A stretch of 5,591 nucleotides of DNA from Chloroflexota bacterium (GCA_027457005.1 DAIDTV010000111.1:1-5591); one strand, 5' to 3'; positions 1 through 4,836 are shown, counted from the first letter of the stretch. The notes: generated by a model not told the origin, from the letters alone. A program made the numbers and translations.

Positions 1-3
1 GTG

Positions 4-9
4 AAGGAG
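4..9 (+). promoter_or_regulatory. Shine-Dalgarno site of the first gene
   Basis: AAGGAG lies 7 bases before the GTG at 17 and fixes that start. It overlaps a TGA at 2-4, which may be the stop of an upstream gene lying mostly outside the window. A second possible upstream stop is TGA at 18-20, inside a GTGA overlap with the start. Either would fit the tight packing seen in the rest of the window. Confidence 0.7.
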
Positions 10-16
10 CGAATCC

Positions 17-490
17 GTGAGTGGCGAAGTGATCGAGGCTCCGGCGCAGGTGCCGGTGCCCGTGCAGATCGACCGGCAGCTGGTGGCCCGGGACCTCGAG
101 CGGCTCAGCGGGGTGCTGGTGCCGCTGATGCTCCGCAGCCTGTCGAGTCTCCGGAGCTGGCGGCCCAGGCTGGGGGTGGGGCCGTTCAGCCGGGAGGTCC
201 CGGCGGGGGAGCTGCTGTACGACCGGCTGAGGGTCTACCTACAGCCGACGATCTCCGGCGCCTTGGCGAGCGTGGGGGCCCTCTCGGATGGTGAGCTGCG
301 CGACCTGTGCGCGGTGATCGCCTCGGAGCTCGGGGCCTGGTGCCTGGCCAACGCGCCCCTCACCGACGACCAGCTCGCGATCGCCTCGCCGGCCCTGGGG
401 CATCTGCTCGGCACGCTCGACGAGCCGTCGCCCGACGTCGACTGGTCGGACCTCGAATCCACGCTGTCGGGCGTTCCACGTGAAACATAG
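17..490 (+). CDS. Unrecognised 157-aa soluble protein at the head of the packaging/capsid cluster
   Basis: I do not recognise this protein. The GTG start is supported by AAGGAG 7 bases upstream, and third codon positions are almost all G or C along the frame. The N-terminus is Val/Pro-rich (residues 5-18). The centre (24-110) looks helical, with Leu-rich stretches and two Cys (98, 109), and the C-terminus is acidic (residues 134-147). There is no signal peptide or clear membrane segment. The last 11 bases overlap the next gene, and a parS-like site lies in its final codons. In PRD1 the two genes just before the packaging ATPase are VI (packaging efficiency factor at the vertex) and X (assembly factor). 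Position alone makes a similar role possible, but no sequence similarity was established. Confidence 0.75.
   Translation: MSGEVIEAPAQVPVPVQIDRQLVARDLERLSGVLVPLMLRSLSSLRSWRPRLGVGPFSREVPAGELLYDRLRVYLQPTISGALASVGALSDGELRDLCAVIASELGAWCLANAPLTDDQLAIASPALGHLLGTLDEPSPDVDWSDLESTLSGVPRET
472..487. promoter_or_regulatory. parS-like: parS-like ParB-binding site
   Basis: The 16 bases CGTTCCACGTGAAACA differ only at the first position from the bacterial parS sequence TGTTCCACGTGAAACA (established for Bacillus Spo0J/ParB and widely conserved). The CACGTG core is at 477-482, and its GTG is the start codon of the gene at 480. Read on the minus strand the site begins ATG TTT CAC GTG GAA, the MFHV-type reading often seen where parS lies in coding DNA. 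Chance occurrence of a 15/16 match in 5.6 kb is far below 1%. The match is seen directly. Binding by host ParB and any role in partition or regulation are inferred. Confidence 0.65.
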
Positions 491-860
491 CCCGCTCGCC
501 CCCCTCGCCTGCCGGCCGGACGGGCGCCACTACCACCAGCTCGTGGACCTCGCCTCGGGCCGGCTGCTGCCCTACGCGATCGAGCACGACTGGGCCAAGG
601 GGACCGGCCACCCGACCACGCCGGATCCCGCGCGCCCGCATCGCCACCTCTGGACCGAGGCGGGCGTCATCGCCGCCCTGCGCGGCAAGATCCCCGCCGG
701 CGACCTGCTCCTGGCCATCCGGGCCATGTCGGGGCTCCCCCAGACCGGGCCCTCCGTCGCCGAGCGGCCGGGCGACGTGGGCTCCTGGCTGGACAACGAG
801 GAAGCCGTCGCGATGACGCTCCACCCGGAGCTGCGCCCGGCGCGCCTGCGCGATGCCTGA
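480..860 (+). CDS. Unrecognised 126-aa His-rich protein upstream of the ATPase
   Basis: I do not recognise this protein. The GTG start lies within the parS-like palindrome and overlaps the previous gene by 11 bases. There is no clear Shine-Dalgarno, so translation is probably coupled to the upstream gene. The first half is rich in His (3, 17, 19, 36, 44, 54, 56), aromatic residues and Pro. Residues 60-83 look helical, followed by a Pro/Gly stretch and a short acidic helix (104-112). There is no membrane segment. Its stop overlaps the ATPase start by 8 bases (ATGCCTGA), so expression of the two is probably linked. Like its neighbour, it sits where PRD1 has an assembly or packaging accessory gene. 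That is a positional argument only. Confidence 0.75.
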   Translation: MKHSPLAPLACRPDGRHYHQLVDLASGRLLPYAIEHDWAKGTGHPTTPDPARPHRHLWTEAGVIAALRGKIPAGDLLLAIRAMSGLPQTGPSVAERPGDVGSWLDNEEAVAMTLHPELRPARLRDA

Positions 861-1557
861 GGCGATCGTCCACCAGATCCGCCCGGGCGAGAAGGTCCTG
901 GTCCTCGGGATGAACGGCTCGGGCAAGAGCGTGATTGCCCAGAGCATCGCCGCCGCGTGGGCCGTGGGGCCCGTCCTCATCGTCGACACGAAGGGGGACG
1001 ACCCGGCGGCGCTCATCCCCAACTGCACCGTGCTCTACCACGCGGACGACGTGGTGAAGCGGCTGCCGGGCCGCATCGTCTACCGCCCCAGCCTCGATGA
1101 GAAGCGGCGCCGGCGCCCCGGGGATCCGCCTCGATTGCAACCCCTCTGGTGCCGATTTGAGACAGTGGCGACCAAACTCTGGGAGCTCTCCATGAGCGAC
1201 CCGCGCCCGGCGCTGGTGGTGGTGCATGAGCTCCGCGAGCTGTGCACCGAGCAGAGCATCGGCCCCGCCTTCCGCGAGCTCATCACGGCCGGCCGCTCGC
1301 ACGGAATCACGCTCGTCCTGGTCACCCAGCGCCCGCAGCGGGTGGCGCTCGAGGCCCGCTCGGAGGCGCAGCACGTGATCGCGCTGACGCTCACCGACTC
1401 GGCCGCCCGCGAGGAAGCGGCGCAGCTCCTGGCCGATCCCGACCAGCCCGGCATGGTGCAGCTGATCCGGCAACGGTCGCTGCCGCTCGACCATCGCTGG
1501 TGGTACAGAGGGCCCGACTTCCGGCTGTCGCTGCACGCTCCGCTCGCGATGCGGTGA
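853..1557 (+). CDS. Genome-packaging ATPase, FtsK/HerA superfamily (PRD1 P9 / A32-like)
   Basis: This 234-aa P-loop ATPase probably powers DNA translocation into a preformed capsid at a unique vertex. The Walker A motif is GMNGSGKS (residues 19-26). LIVDTK (42-47) follows, the strand-2 Asp-x-Lys typical of FtsK/HerA proteins. The Walker B-like strand is ALVVVHEL (120-127), with the catalytic Glu126 but His125 where Asp is usual. TAGRSHGITLVLVTQRP (145-161) matches the family's GR..GI sensor/arginine region ending in TQ. The size fits tectiviral and other DJR-virus packaging ATPases and is much smaller than FtsK or conjugative coupling proteins. There is no membrane domain. The ATG overlaps the previous stop and lacks a good Shine-Dalgarno, suggesting coupling. 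The MCP gene follows one small gene later, as in PRD1. Confidence 0.88.
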   Translation: MPEAIVHQIRPGEKVLVLGMNGSGKSVIAQSIAAAWAVGPVLIVDTKGDDPAALIPNCTVLYHADDVVKRLPGRIVYRPSLDEKRRRRPGDPPRLQPLWCRFETVATKLWELSMSDPRPALVVVHELRELCTEQSIGPAFRELITAGRSHGITLVLVTQRPQRVALEARSEAQHVIALTLTDSAAREEAAQLLADPDQPGMVQLIRQRSLPLDHRWWYRGPDFRLSLHAPLAMR

Positions 1558-1579
1558 GGGTGGCGGGCCGGCCCTGCTT

Positions 1580-1586
1580 GGGGAGG
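1580..1586 (+). promoter_or_regulatory. Shine-Dalgarno site for the 65-aa membrane protein
   Basis: GGGGAGG lies 5 bases before ATG 1592, in the longest intergenic gap of the window (34 bases). It supports independent initiation of the short gene that follows. Confidence 0.75.
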
Positions 1587-1591
1587 TCCGC

Positions 1592-1789
1592 ATGCTCCGT
1601 CGCATCGTCCGGGGGCTCGATGAGATGGCCCTCGAGGTCATCTGGATCGCCGTCGCCGCGACCCTCGGCTCGGTCGCGATCTACTACGCCGTCAATAGCT
1701 CCGTGGCCACTCGCGCCGAGTCGGTCCCGGGCCTCGGGACCGTCGTCGGGGGCGTGCGGACGCTCTTCGGCCTGACTGTCCACCAGTAG
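1592..1789 (+). CDS. Small one-TM membrane protein (65 aa) between ATPase and MCP
   Basis: A basic N-terminus (Arg3, Arg4, Arg7) is followed by one transmembrane helix at about residues 13-33 and a Gly/Val-rich tail. The ATG has a strong Shine-Dalgarno. In PRD1 the gene between the ATPase (IX) and the MCP (III) encodes P20, a very small integral membrane protein that works with P9 at the packaging vertex. This gene has the same position and character, so it may be the membrane anchor of the packaging motor. That is inferred from position and topology and not from sequence similarity. Its stop codon is fused to the Shine-Dalgarno of the capsid gene (TAGGAGG). Confidence 0.8.
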   Translation: MLRRIVRGLDEMALEVIWIAVAATLGSVAIYYAVNSSVATRAESVPGLGTVVGGVRTLFGLTVHQ

Positions 1790-1794
1790 GAGGG
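1787..1794 (+). promoter_or_regulatory. Stop/Shine-Dalgarno fusion before the capsid gene
   Basis: TAGGAGGG combines the stop of the 65-aa gene (1787-1789) with a near-ideal AGGAGG 8 bases before GTG 1802. It fixes the MCP start over the in-frame ATG at 1850 and provides strong re-initiation for the most abundant virion protein. Confidence 0.8.
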
Positions 1795-1801
1795 TAGGCC
1801 G

Positions 1802-2944
1802 GTGGCCGCCGCTGCCGCGGGGACGATCCTGTACCCCGCTCGCTTCTTCATGCGTCCCTTCAAGTTCGACCTGGGCGGGGGGGATAAGGCGTTCGCCCTG
1901 GGCGGGGCCAGTGTGACGGTGGCGCTGCGCAAGCAGGGCTATTTGGACATGCTGATCGTCCATTTGACGGCCAGCTACACGGTCGCGACCGCCGCCCTGG
2001 TGGCGATCGAGCTCGGCCTGTACAACGTCGTGCAGACGTTCAACCTGCAGGTTCCCAACAAGCCCATCCCGCCGATCAACCTCGGCGGGTACTTCATGCA
2101 CATCTGGAACCTGCGCAACAGCGACTTCAAGCCCGGCCGGCAGGCCTGGCGCCTGGTGCCGCAGAACACGCTCGATGCCAACGCCTACTGGGCGGCCCAG
2201 GTGGACAGCTTCCCGACCGCCCTCGGCGCGTCGACGCTGTCGCTCTGGTGGGTGCTCCCCACGCACTACAGCGTGGACGACATCCGGGGCACCGTGCCGC
2301 TCGGCAACGCCACCAACGCCAACCTGATCGTGACCCCCAACACGGCGGCCGCGGTCTTCGACACGCCGGCCAACTTCACGGCCGCGGCGTTCGTGCTCGA
2401 CGTCGAGCAGGTCTGGCTCGCGCCCCCGCCTCCCGGCTCGCCGATCCTCCCCACGACCACGCAGCCCAACGCGGACGGCGTCGACGTGGACTGGGAGCTC
2501 TCCTACGACGAGGACTACCAGGCCGTCGTCGCGAGCGGCAAGAACGAGGTCACGATCACCCCGGACTACACGATCCTGGGCATCGCGCACGCCGCGACCC
2601 TCGCGACCGCGGGGGTGGGCGCGCAGCTCGACATGGCGGACATCCAGAGCCTGCAGTTCATCCTGAACTCGCAGCAGCTCTACCCCGAGGGCCCGCTCCC
2701 CGGGCCGCTGTTCATGTTCGACCAGGTCTACCAGAACGACATGCCGCTCCCCTTCGGGGTGTGGATGTACGACCGGGACGTGCTCGGGCGGACCGACTGG
2801 ATCTACACGGACTCGCTCACCGAGATCCGCTCGCAGCTCTACGTCGCCGCCGGGACCGTGTTCGGGGCCTCCCCCCGCATCTACACCAGCACGCGGCGCC
2901 TGATCGACCAGAATCCGGCGGCGCACCTGCTGGCAGCCGGGTAG
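1802..2944 (+). CDS. Double jelly-roll major capsid protein (PRD1 P3-like)
   Basis: This 380-aa protein is close in length to PRD1 P3 (about 395 aa) and should form the pseudo-hexameric trimers of an icosahedral shell over an internal membrane. It is rich in beta-strand-like stretches. Jelly roll 1 is estimated at residues 30-206, ending in FVLDVEQVWLAP. A Pro/Thr-rich linker (207-225) leads to jelly roll 2 at about 228-370, starting DVDWELSYDEDYQ. Residues 146-165 (LSLWWVLPTHYSVDDIRGTV) align by eye with the remembered P3 segment LTMYYWVPLAYSETDLTGAV, both followed by a short loop and another strand. Residues 49-75 also fit the P3 strand-loop pattern. The N-terminus has no signal peptide. 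The fold is inferred from pattern, length and synteny; no search was run. Confidence 0.87.
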   Translation: MAAAAAGTILYPARFFMRPFKFDLGGGDKAFALGGASVTVALRKQGYLDMLIVHLTASYTVATAALVAIELGLYNVVQTFNLQVPNKPIPPINLGGYFMHIWNLRNSDFKPGRQAWRLVPQNTLDANAYWAAQVDSFPTALGASTLSLWWVLPTHYSVDDIRGTVPLGNATNANLIVTPNTAAAVFDTPANFTAAAFVLDVEQVWLAPPPPGSPILPTTTQPNADGVDVDWELSYDEDYQAVVASGKNEVTITPDYTILGIAHAATLATAGVGAQLDMADIQSLQFILNSQQLYPEGPLPGPLFMFDQVYQNDMPLPFGVWMYDRDVLGRTDWIYTDSLTEIRSQLYVAAGTVFGASPRIYTSTRRLIDQNPAAHLLAAG

Positions 2945-2948
2945 GAGG
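2942..2948 (+). promoter_or_regulatory. Stop/Shine-Dalgarno fusion after the capsid gene
   Basis: TAGGAGG joins the MCP stop (2942-2944) to AGGAGG 8 bases before ATG 2957, the same arrangement as at 1787 and 4004. Confidence 0.75.
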
Positions 2949-2956
2949 CGGCCACG

Positions 2957-3157
2957 ATGGGCGCTCCCAATCCGGCCGGCGTGACCGTGAGCAGTGCCGC
3001 GACGCAGGTCGCGGTCAGCTCCCGGACGCGCACGGCCTCCCTGCCCTCGCTGAGCTTCGGGGGGGTGGCCTCGGGGCTCACCTTCCCGGGCTCGCTCTTC
3101 GTCGGGATGGTGGTCGCGGCTCTCTTCCTCGCGTACTGGTACCGGCGGATCCTGTAG
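2957..3157 (+). CDS. Small C-terminally anchored membrane protein (66 aa)
   Basis: The first 45 residues are Ser/Thr/Ala/Val-rich, polar and probably exposed. They are followed by one transmembrane helix at about 46-62 and a short basic end (YWYRRIL). This tail-anchored layout would put the polar part outside and the Arg-Arg end inside the lipid vesicle or cytoplasm. The ATG has a strong AGGAGG. The gene follows the MCP directly, like PRD1 XXII and XVIII, which encode small virion membrane proteins, so an internal-membrane structural role is likely. No homolog is recognised. The stop TAG at 3155-3157 shares its G with the GTG start of the next gene. Confidence 0.75.
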   Translation: MGAPNPAGVTVSSAATQVAVSSRTRTASLPSLSFGGVASGLTFPGSLFVGMVVAALFLAYWYRRIL

Positions 3158-3468
3158 TGGCCAGCCCGCTCGGTCAGTACGGTGCCATCACCTCCGCGGT
3201 GCTCGCGGTCCTCATCGTGGGGGCCGCGGTGGTCGCGAACGTGATCCCGGGATTCGCCGCGACCCCCTGGCTCGACAATGCGGCGCTCATCGCCGCCGGC
3301 GTGGTGTTCGGCACGCAGGTCGTGCAGAACGGCACCCAGGCCAAGGCGGCAACCGCGCTCGCGCTCGCCCAGGCGGCGCACGACCGCCTCAACGTGATCC
3401 ACGCGCCCGCGACGCCCGTCGTGACGCCCACGCCGGCGTCCGGCAGCTCGACCGGGACGAGCGCCTAG
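3157..3468 (+). CDS. Small membrane protein with two hydrophobic segments (103 aa)
   Basis: The start is GTG 3157, overlapping the previous stop by one base (TAGTG). The same frame is open far upstream, but that part lies inside the MCP gene and is not coding. The protein has a strong transmembrane helix at about residues 11-30, then a shorter hydrophobic segment at about 41-53 after PGFAATPWLDN. An Ala/Gln-rich amphipathic helix (61-80) and a Pro/Thr/Ser-rich tail (81-103) follow. It is most likely an internal-membrane virion protein. Two hydrophobic segments with a soluble tail would also suit a holin, but nothing specific shows that. Only a weak ribosome site (CGGCGGA) is seen, so translation is probably coupled. 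Confidence 0.7.
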   Translation: MASPLGQYGAITSAVLAVLIVGAAVVANVIPGFAATPWLDNAALIAAGVVFGTQVVQNGTQAKAATALALAQAAHDRLNVIHAPATPVVTPTPASGSSTGTSA

Positions 3469-3470
3469 CG

Positions 3471-3680
3471 ATGCGCACCCTGGGCGGGATGCTCCTGCTC
3501 TTCGCGGCGGGGATGCTCGCGTTCCTGTGGGTACGCGGCTACCTGTCCGCGGGCCTGGCCCGCGCGATCGGCGCGGTGCAGGCGGCCCCGCCCTTGCAGC
3601 CGGCGTCGATCGGCACGACGCCCGGGGTCGCGATCAACAGCGTGCCCGGGCGGCCGGCCGGCACGATCGGAGGGACCTAA
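3471..3680 (+). CDS. Small N-terminally anchored membrane protein (69 aa)
   Basis: One hydrophobic helix at residues 5-21 follows a short MRT start, with Arg22 just after it. A short amphipathic stretch (25-37) and a Pro/Gly/Thr-rich flexible tail to the end follow. The first part could act as an uncleaved signal anchor. No lipobox or clear cleavage site is seen. The ATG is 3 bases after the previous stop and has only a weak ribosome site, so coupling is likely. No family is recognised; it is one of the run of virion-membrane candidates behind the capsid gene. Confidence 0.7.
   Translation: MRTLGGMLLLFAAGMLAFLWVRGYLSAGLARAIGAVQAAPPLQPASIGTTPGVAINSVPGRPAGTIGGT
3669..3674 (+). promoter_or_regulatory. 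Shine-Dalgarno site within the end of the 69-aa gene
   Basis: GGAGGG lies 8 bases before GTG 3683, inside the last codons of the previous gene. It selects this start over the longer upstream reading of the same frame, which would run back to 3527 inside the previous gene. Confidence 0.7.
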
Positions 3681-3682
3681 CC

Positions 3683-4006
3683 GTGGCATCCATCCACCCG
3701 CGGCGCGCGGTCAGCTACTTCAAGGGCAACAGCACGAAGGCCAACGCGACCCCCGCGGTGCTCTGGCTGTTCCTGCTCCTGGTGGGGATCCTGGTGCTGC
3801 GCAACCGCGCGCTCCCGACCCTCAGCCAGGGGATCACCCTCGCGATCTTCGCGGGGATCGTGGTCGCCGCGGGCCTGGTACTCCCCGAGCTCGTCACGCT
3901 CGTCCTGGTCGGGCTCGTCATCGCGGCCGTGCTCAACGTCCCGGCGGTCGCGCCGTTCCTGGTCGCGGTCCAGTCCCGGGTGCAGGGCCTGACGGGCCAG
4001 CCGTAG
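3683..4006 (+). CDS. Three-TM membrane protein (107 aa)
   Basis: The start is GTG 3683, supported by GGAGGG. A polar, basic N-terminus (residues 1-22) is followed by three hydrophobic segments at about 24-39, 50-67 and 70-96. Arg-rich RNR (40-42) sits between the first two, and a short polar tail QSRVQGLTGQP closes the protein. The arrangement fits an integral protein of the viral inner membrane. A class I holin also has three membrane segments and is a real alternative, though most such holins have a more charged C-terminus. The stop TAG is fused to the next gene's AGGAGG. Confidence 0.75.
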   Translation: MASIHPRRAVSYFKGNSTKANATPAVLWLFLLLVGILVLRNRALPTLSQGITLAIFAGIVVAAGLVLPELVTLVLVGLVIAAVLNVPAVAPFLVAVQSRVQGLTGQP

Positions 4007-4010
4007 GAGG
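4004..4010 (+). promoter_or_regulatory. Stop/Shine-Dalgarno fusion before the 49-aa gene
   Basis: TAGGAGG at 4004-4010 is followed after 6 bases by ATG 4017. It is the main evidence that the very short reading frame downstream is a real gene. Confidence 0.75.
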
Positions 4011-4016
4011 CGCGAC

Positions 4017-4166
4017 ATGGAACGCGACGCAGCGAAGATCGCAACGCTCCTGGTGTTCGGGGCGATCCTGGTCGACATCGGCACCCACGGGTCCGCGTTC
4101 TCCGGGATCCTGAACATCCTCGGCACCATCTGGACCAAGAGCCTCTCCACGGTGGCGGGACACTAG
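4017..4166 (+). CDS. 49-aa hydrophobic mini-protein
   Basis: This small gene would fall under most length cutoffs. It reads MERDAAKIATLLVFGAILVD, then a His-Gly turn, a second hydrophobic stretch and the end STVAGH before TAG at 4164-4166. Hydrophobic segments are at about residues 8-22 and 27-40. Support comes from the ideal AGGAGG, G/C-rich third codon positions, and exact filling of the gap between the stop at 4006 and the GTG at 4169. PRD1 and other tectiviruses have several membrane proteins of 40-60 aa in this part of the genome, so a virion-membrane role is likely. The specific function is unknown. Confidence 0.75.
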   Translation: MERDAAKIATLLVFGAILVDIGTHGSAFSGILNILGTIWTKSLSTVAGH

Positions 4167-4168
4167 CC

Positions 4169-4501
4169 GTGCGCCATACGCTCGCCCGCGCGCTCGAGCT
4201 CGCCGCCCGCGAGGCGGTCGCGTTCGCCCCGGTCGCCTTCCTCTGGTGGTTCGCTTACCTCGACGAGGACGATCGCGGCGAGTGGCTCTCGCGCGGACGG
4301 GATCTGGTGCGCCGCGCGACGTTCGCCGACCTGCGCGAGTGGCTGCACGGTCCCGAGCTCGCCTACGCGCAGTGGCGCGCGGCCGACATGATCCGGGGCG
4401 AGAACGAGGCGCCCACGTGGAAGGCGCCCGAGGATGACGCCGCGTTCATCGCCTCGCTCGACGCGACGGTCGACGAGCTCGAGCGCGAGGGGGTGGCGTA
4501 G
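4169..4501 (+). CDS. Membrane-anchored, Trp-rich acidic protein (110 aa)
   Basis: The GTG start is 2 bases after the previous stop, with only a weak ribosome site (GGCGGG), so translation is probably coupled. An amphipathic N-terminal helix leads to one hydrophobic segment at about residues 16-31 (ending FLWWFAYL). A charged, Trp-containing cytosolic-type region follows (39-85), then an acidic end with a possible short coiled coil (96-108). It is the only one of the small membrane genes with a sizeable soluble domain, and could link the viral membrane to the genome or the capsid. That is a guess; no family is recognised. It ends TAGGTG, running straight into the next GTG. Confidence 0.7.
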   Translation: MRHTLARALELAAREAVAFAPVAFLWWFAYLDEDDRGEWLSRGRDLVRRATFADLREWLHGPELAYAQWRAADMIRGENEAPTWKAPEDDAAFIASLDATVDELEREGVA

Positions 4502-4717
4502 GTGAGCGGCGCGATCGTCAACCCGTTCCCCCTGGGTGTGCGCGTCATGACCAGCGGGCCCGGCCCGCTCGTGGCCGCGCGTCCCCTCGCCTCGGTGCGC
4601 CAGCAGCCGTTGCCCGGCGTGCCCGCTGCCCCGACCTCGGAGGCGCAGGCCGCGGCCAGGGCGTCACCGTGGGTGGCACCACGATCTCCCCCGCCGGTAG
4701 CACCACGGGCGGGATGA
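4502..4717 (+). CDS. N-terminal part of an apparently frame-shifted gene (71-aa frame)
   Basis: The GTG start comes directly after the previous stop, with GAGGGGG 8 bases upstream. The first 50 or so residues look coding: third positions are nearly all G or C up to about 4660. After that this frame shows A/T third positions (tca, gca, cca, cga, tct, gta) and a Pro/Arg/Ala-rich product ending at TGA 4715-4717, the look of a wrong frame. Over the same stretch the -1 frame becomes coding-like and continues to TAG 4836. The real product is therefore probably residues 1 to about 50 of this frame joined to the -1 frame, about 110 aa in total. The function is unknown. Confidence 0.5.
   Translation: MSGAIVNPFPLGVRVMTSGPGPLVAARPLASVRQQPLPGVPAAPTSEAQAAARASPWVAPRSPPPVAPRAG
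4648..4657. repeat. GC palindrome at the frame-switch point
   Basis: GGCCGCGGCC is a perfect 10-bp palindrome. It lies within the interval (4648-4660) where coding signal moves from one frame to the -1 frame, so it is a plausible place for a sequencing, assembly or true indel. Confidence 0.5.
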
Positions 4718-4761
4718 CCCTCACCGTGGGCGGCGCCACGATCAACGTCCCCGCGGGCTCC
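4666..4761 (+). repeat. Imperfect repeat encoding TVGG-T-I-PAGS twice
   Basis: Copies at 4666-4701 (TVGGTTISPAGS) and 4723-4761 (TVGGATINVPAGS) are both read in the same frame. The first 21 bases differ at only 2 positions. The first copy lies upstream of ATG 4714, so the repeat shows that this frame is already coding before that ATG. Confidence 0.65.
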
Positions 4762-4836
4762 AGCCTGGCGGCGATCCTCGCCGCGCTGCAGGGCCTGGGC
4801 GGCGCGCAGAGCGGAGGCGGGTGCGGTGGCTGTTAG
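4714..4836 (+). CDS. 40-aa frame: separate ATGA-coupled gene, or C-terminal part of the 4502 gene
   Basis: From ATG 4714 this frame encodes 40 residues: a beta-like repeat (TVGGATINVPAGS), a short Leu/Ala helix (residues 18-28) and a Gly-rich end with two Cys (SGGGCGGC). The ATG overlaps the TGA of the 4502 frame (ATGA), a normal coupling arrangement. However, the same frame looks coding back to about 4654 and carries another copy of the repeat there. I therefore think it more likely to be the C-terminal half of one protein begun at 4502. No strong Shine-Dalgarno precedes ATG 4714. The stop overlaps the next gene by 11 bases. Confidence 0.5.
   Translation: MTLTVGGATINVPAGSSLAAILAALQGLGGAQSGGGCGGC
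4813..4817 (+). promoter_or_regulatory. Shine-Dalgarno site for the 243-aa gene
   Basis: GGAGG lies 8 bases before GTG 4826, within the last codons of the previous frame. It fixes the start of the long helical protein. Confidence 0.7.

Noticed and set aside
1..294. 97-aa + frame starting with GTG at position 1
   Set aside because: Its product is Gly/Ala/Arg/Pro-rich and it lies in another frame of the 17-490 gene, which has the good ribosome site and coding-like third positions.
1372..1377. Other CACGTG cores (here and at 4414-4419) as further parS sites
   Set aside because: The flanks match poorly: about 7 of 16 here and about 10 of 16 at 4414. Neither is near the strength of the site at 472.
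853..1557. Reading the ATPase as a chromosomal FtsK or a conjugation coupling protein
   Set aside because: It is only 234 aa, with no membrane or gamma domain, and sits next to a DJR capsid gene.
1565..1574. GGGCCGGCCC palindrome in the gap before the 65-aa gene as a terminator
   Set aside because: It has no loop and no T-run, and the flanks do not extend the pairing. It is probably a product of GC richness.
360..1641. Long minus-strand frames opposite the first three genes, including one containing MFHVE
   Set aside because: Shadows of GC-rich + strand genes. The MFHVE reading is simply the parS-like palindrome read on the other strand.
1850..1852. ATG as an alternative capsid protein start
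   Set aside because: No ribosome site precedes it, whereas GTG 1802 has AGGAGG at ideal spacing.
1391..2926. 511-aa open frame on the minus strand opposite the capsid gene
   Set aside because: It is Arg/Gly/Asp/Val-rich with no recognisable motif and covers the whole MCP. High GC keeps antisense frames open. The + strand has the Shine-Dalgarno and the recognisable protein.
2248..3156. Upstream extension of the 103-aa gene's frame into the capsid gene
   Set aside because: This part is Arg/His/Gly-rich out-of-frame reading of the MCP. The gene starts at GTG 3157.
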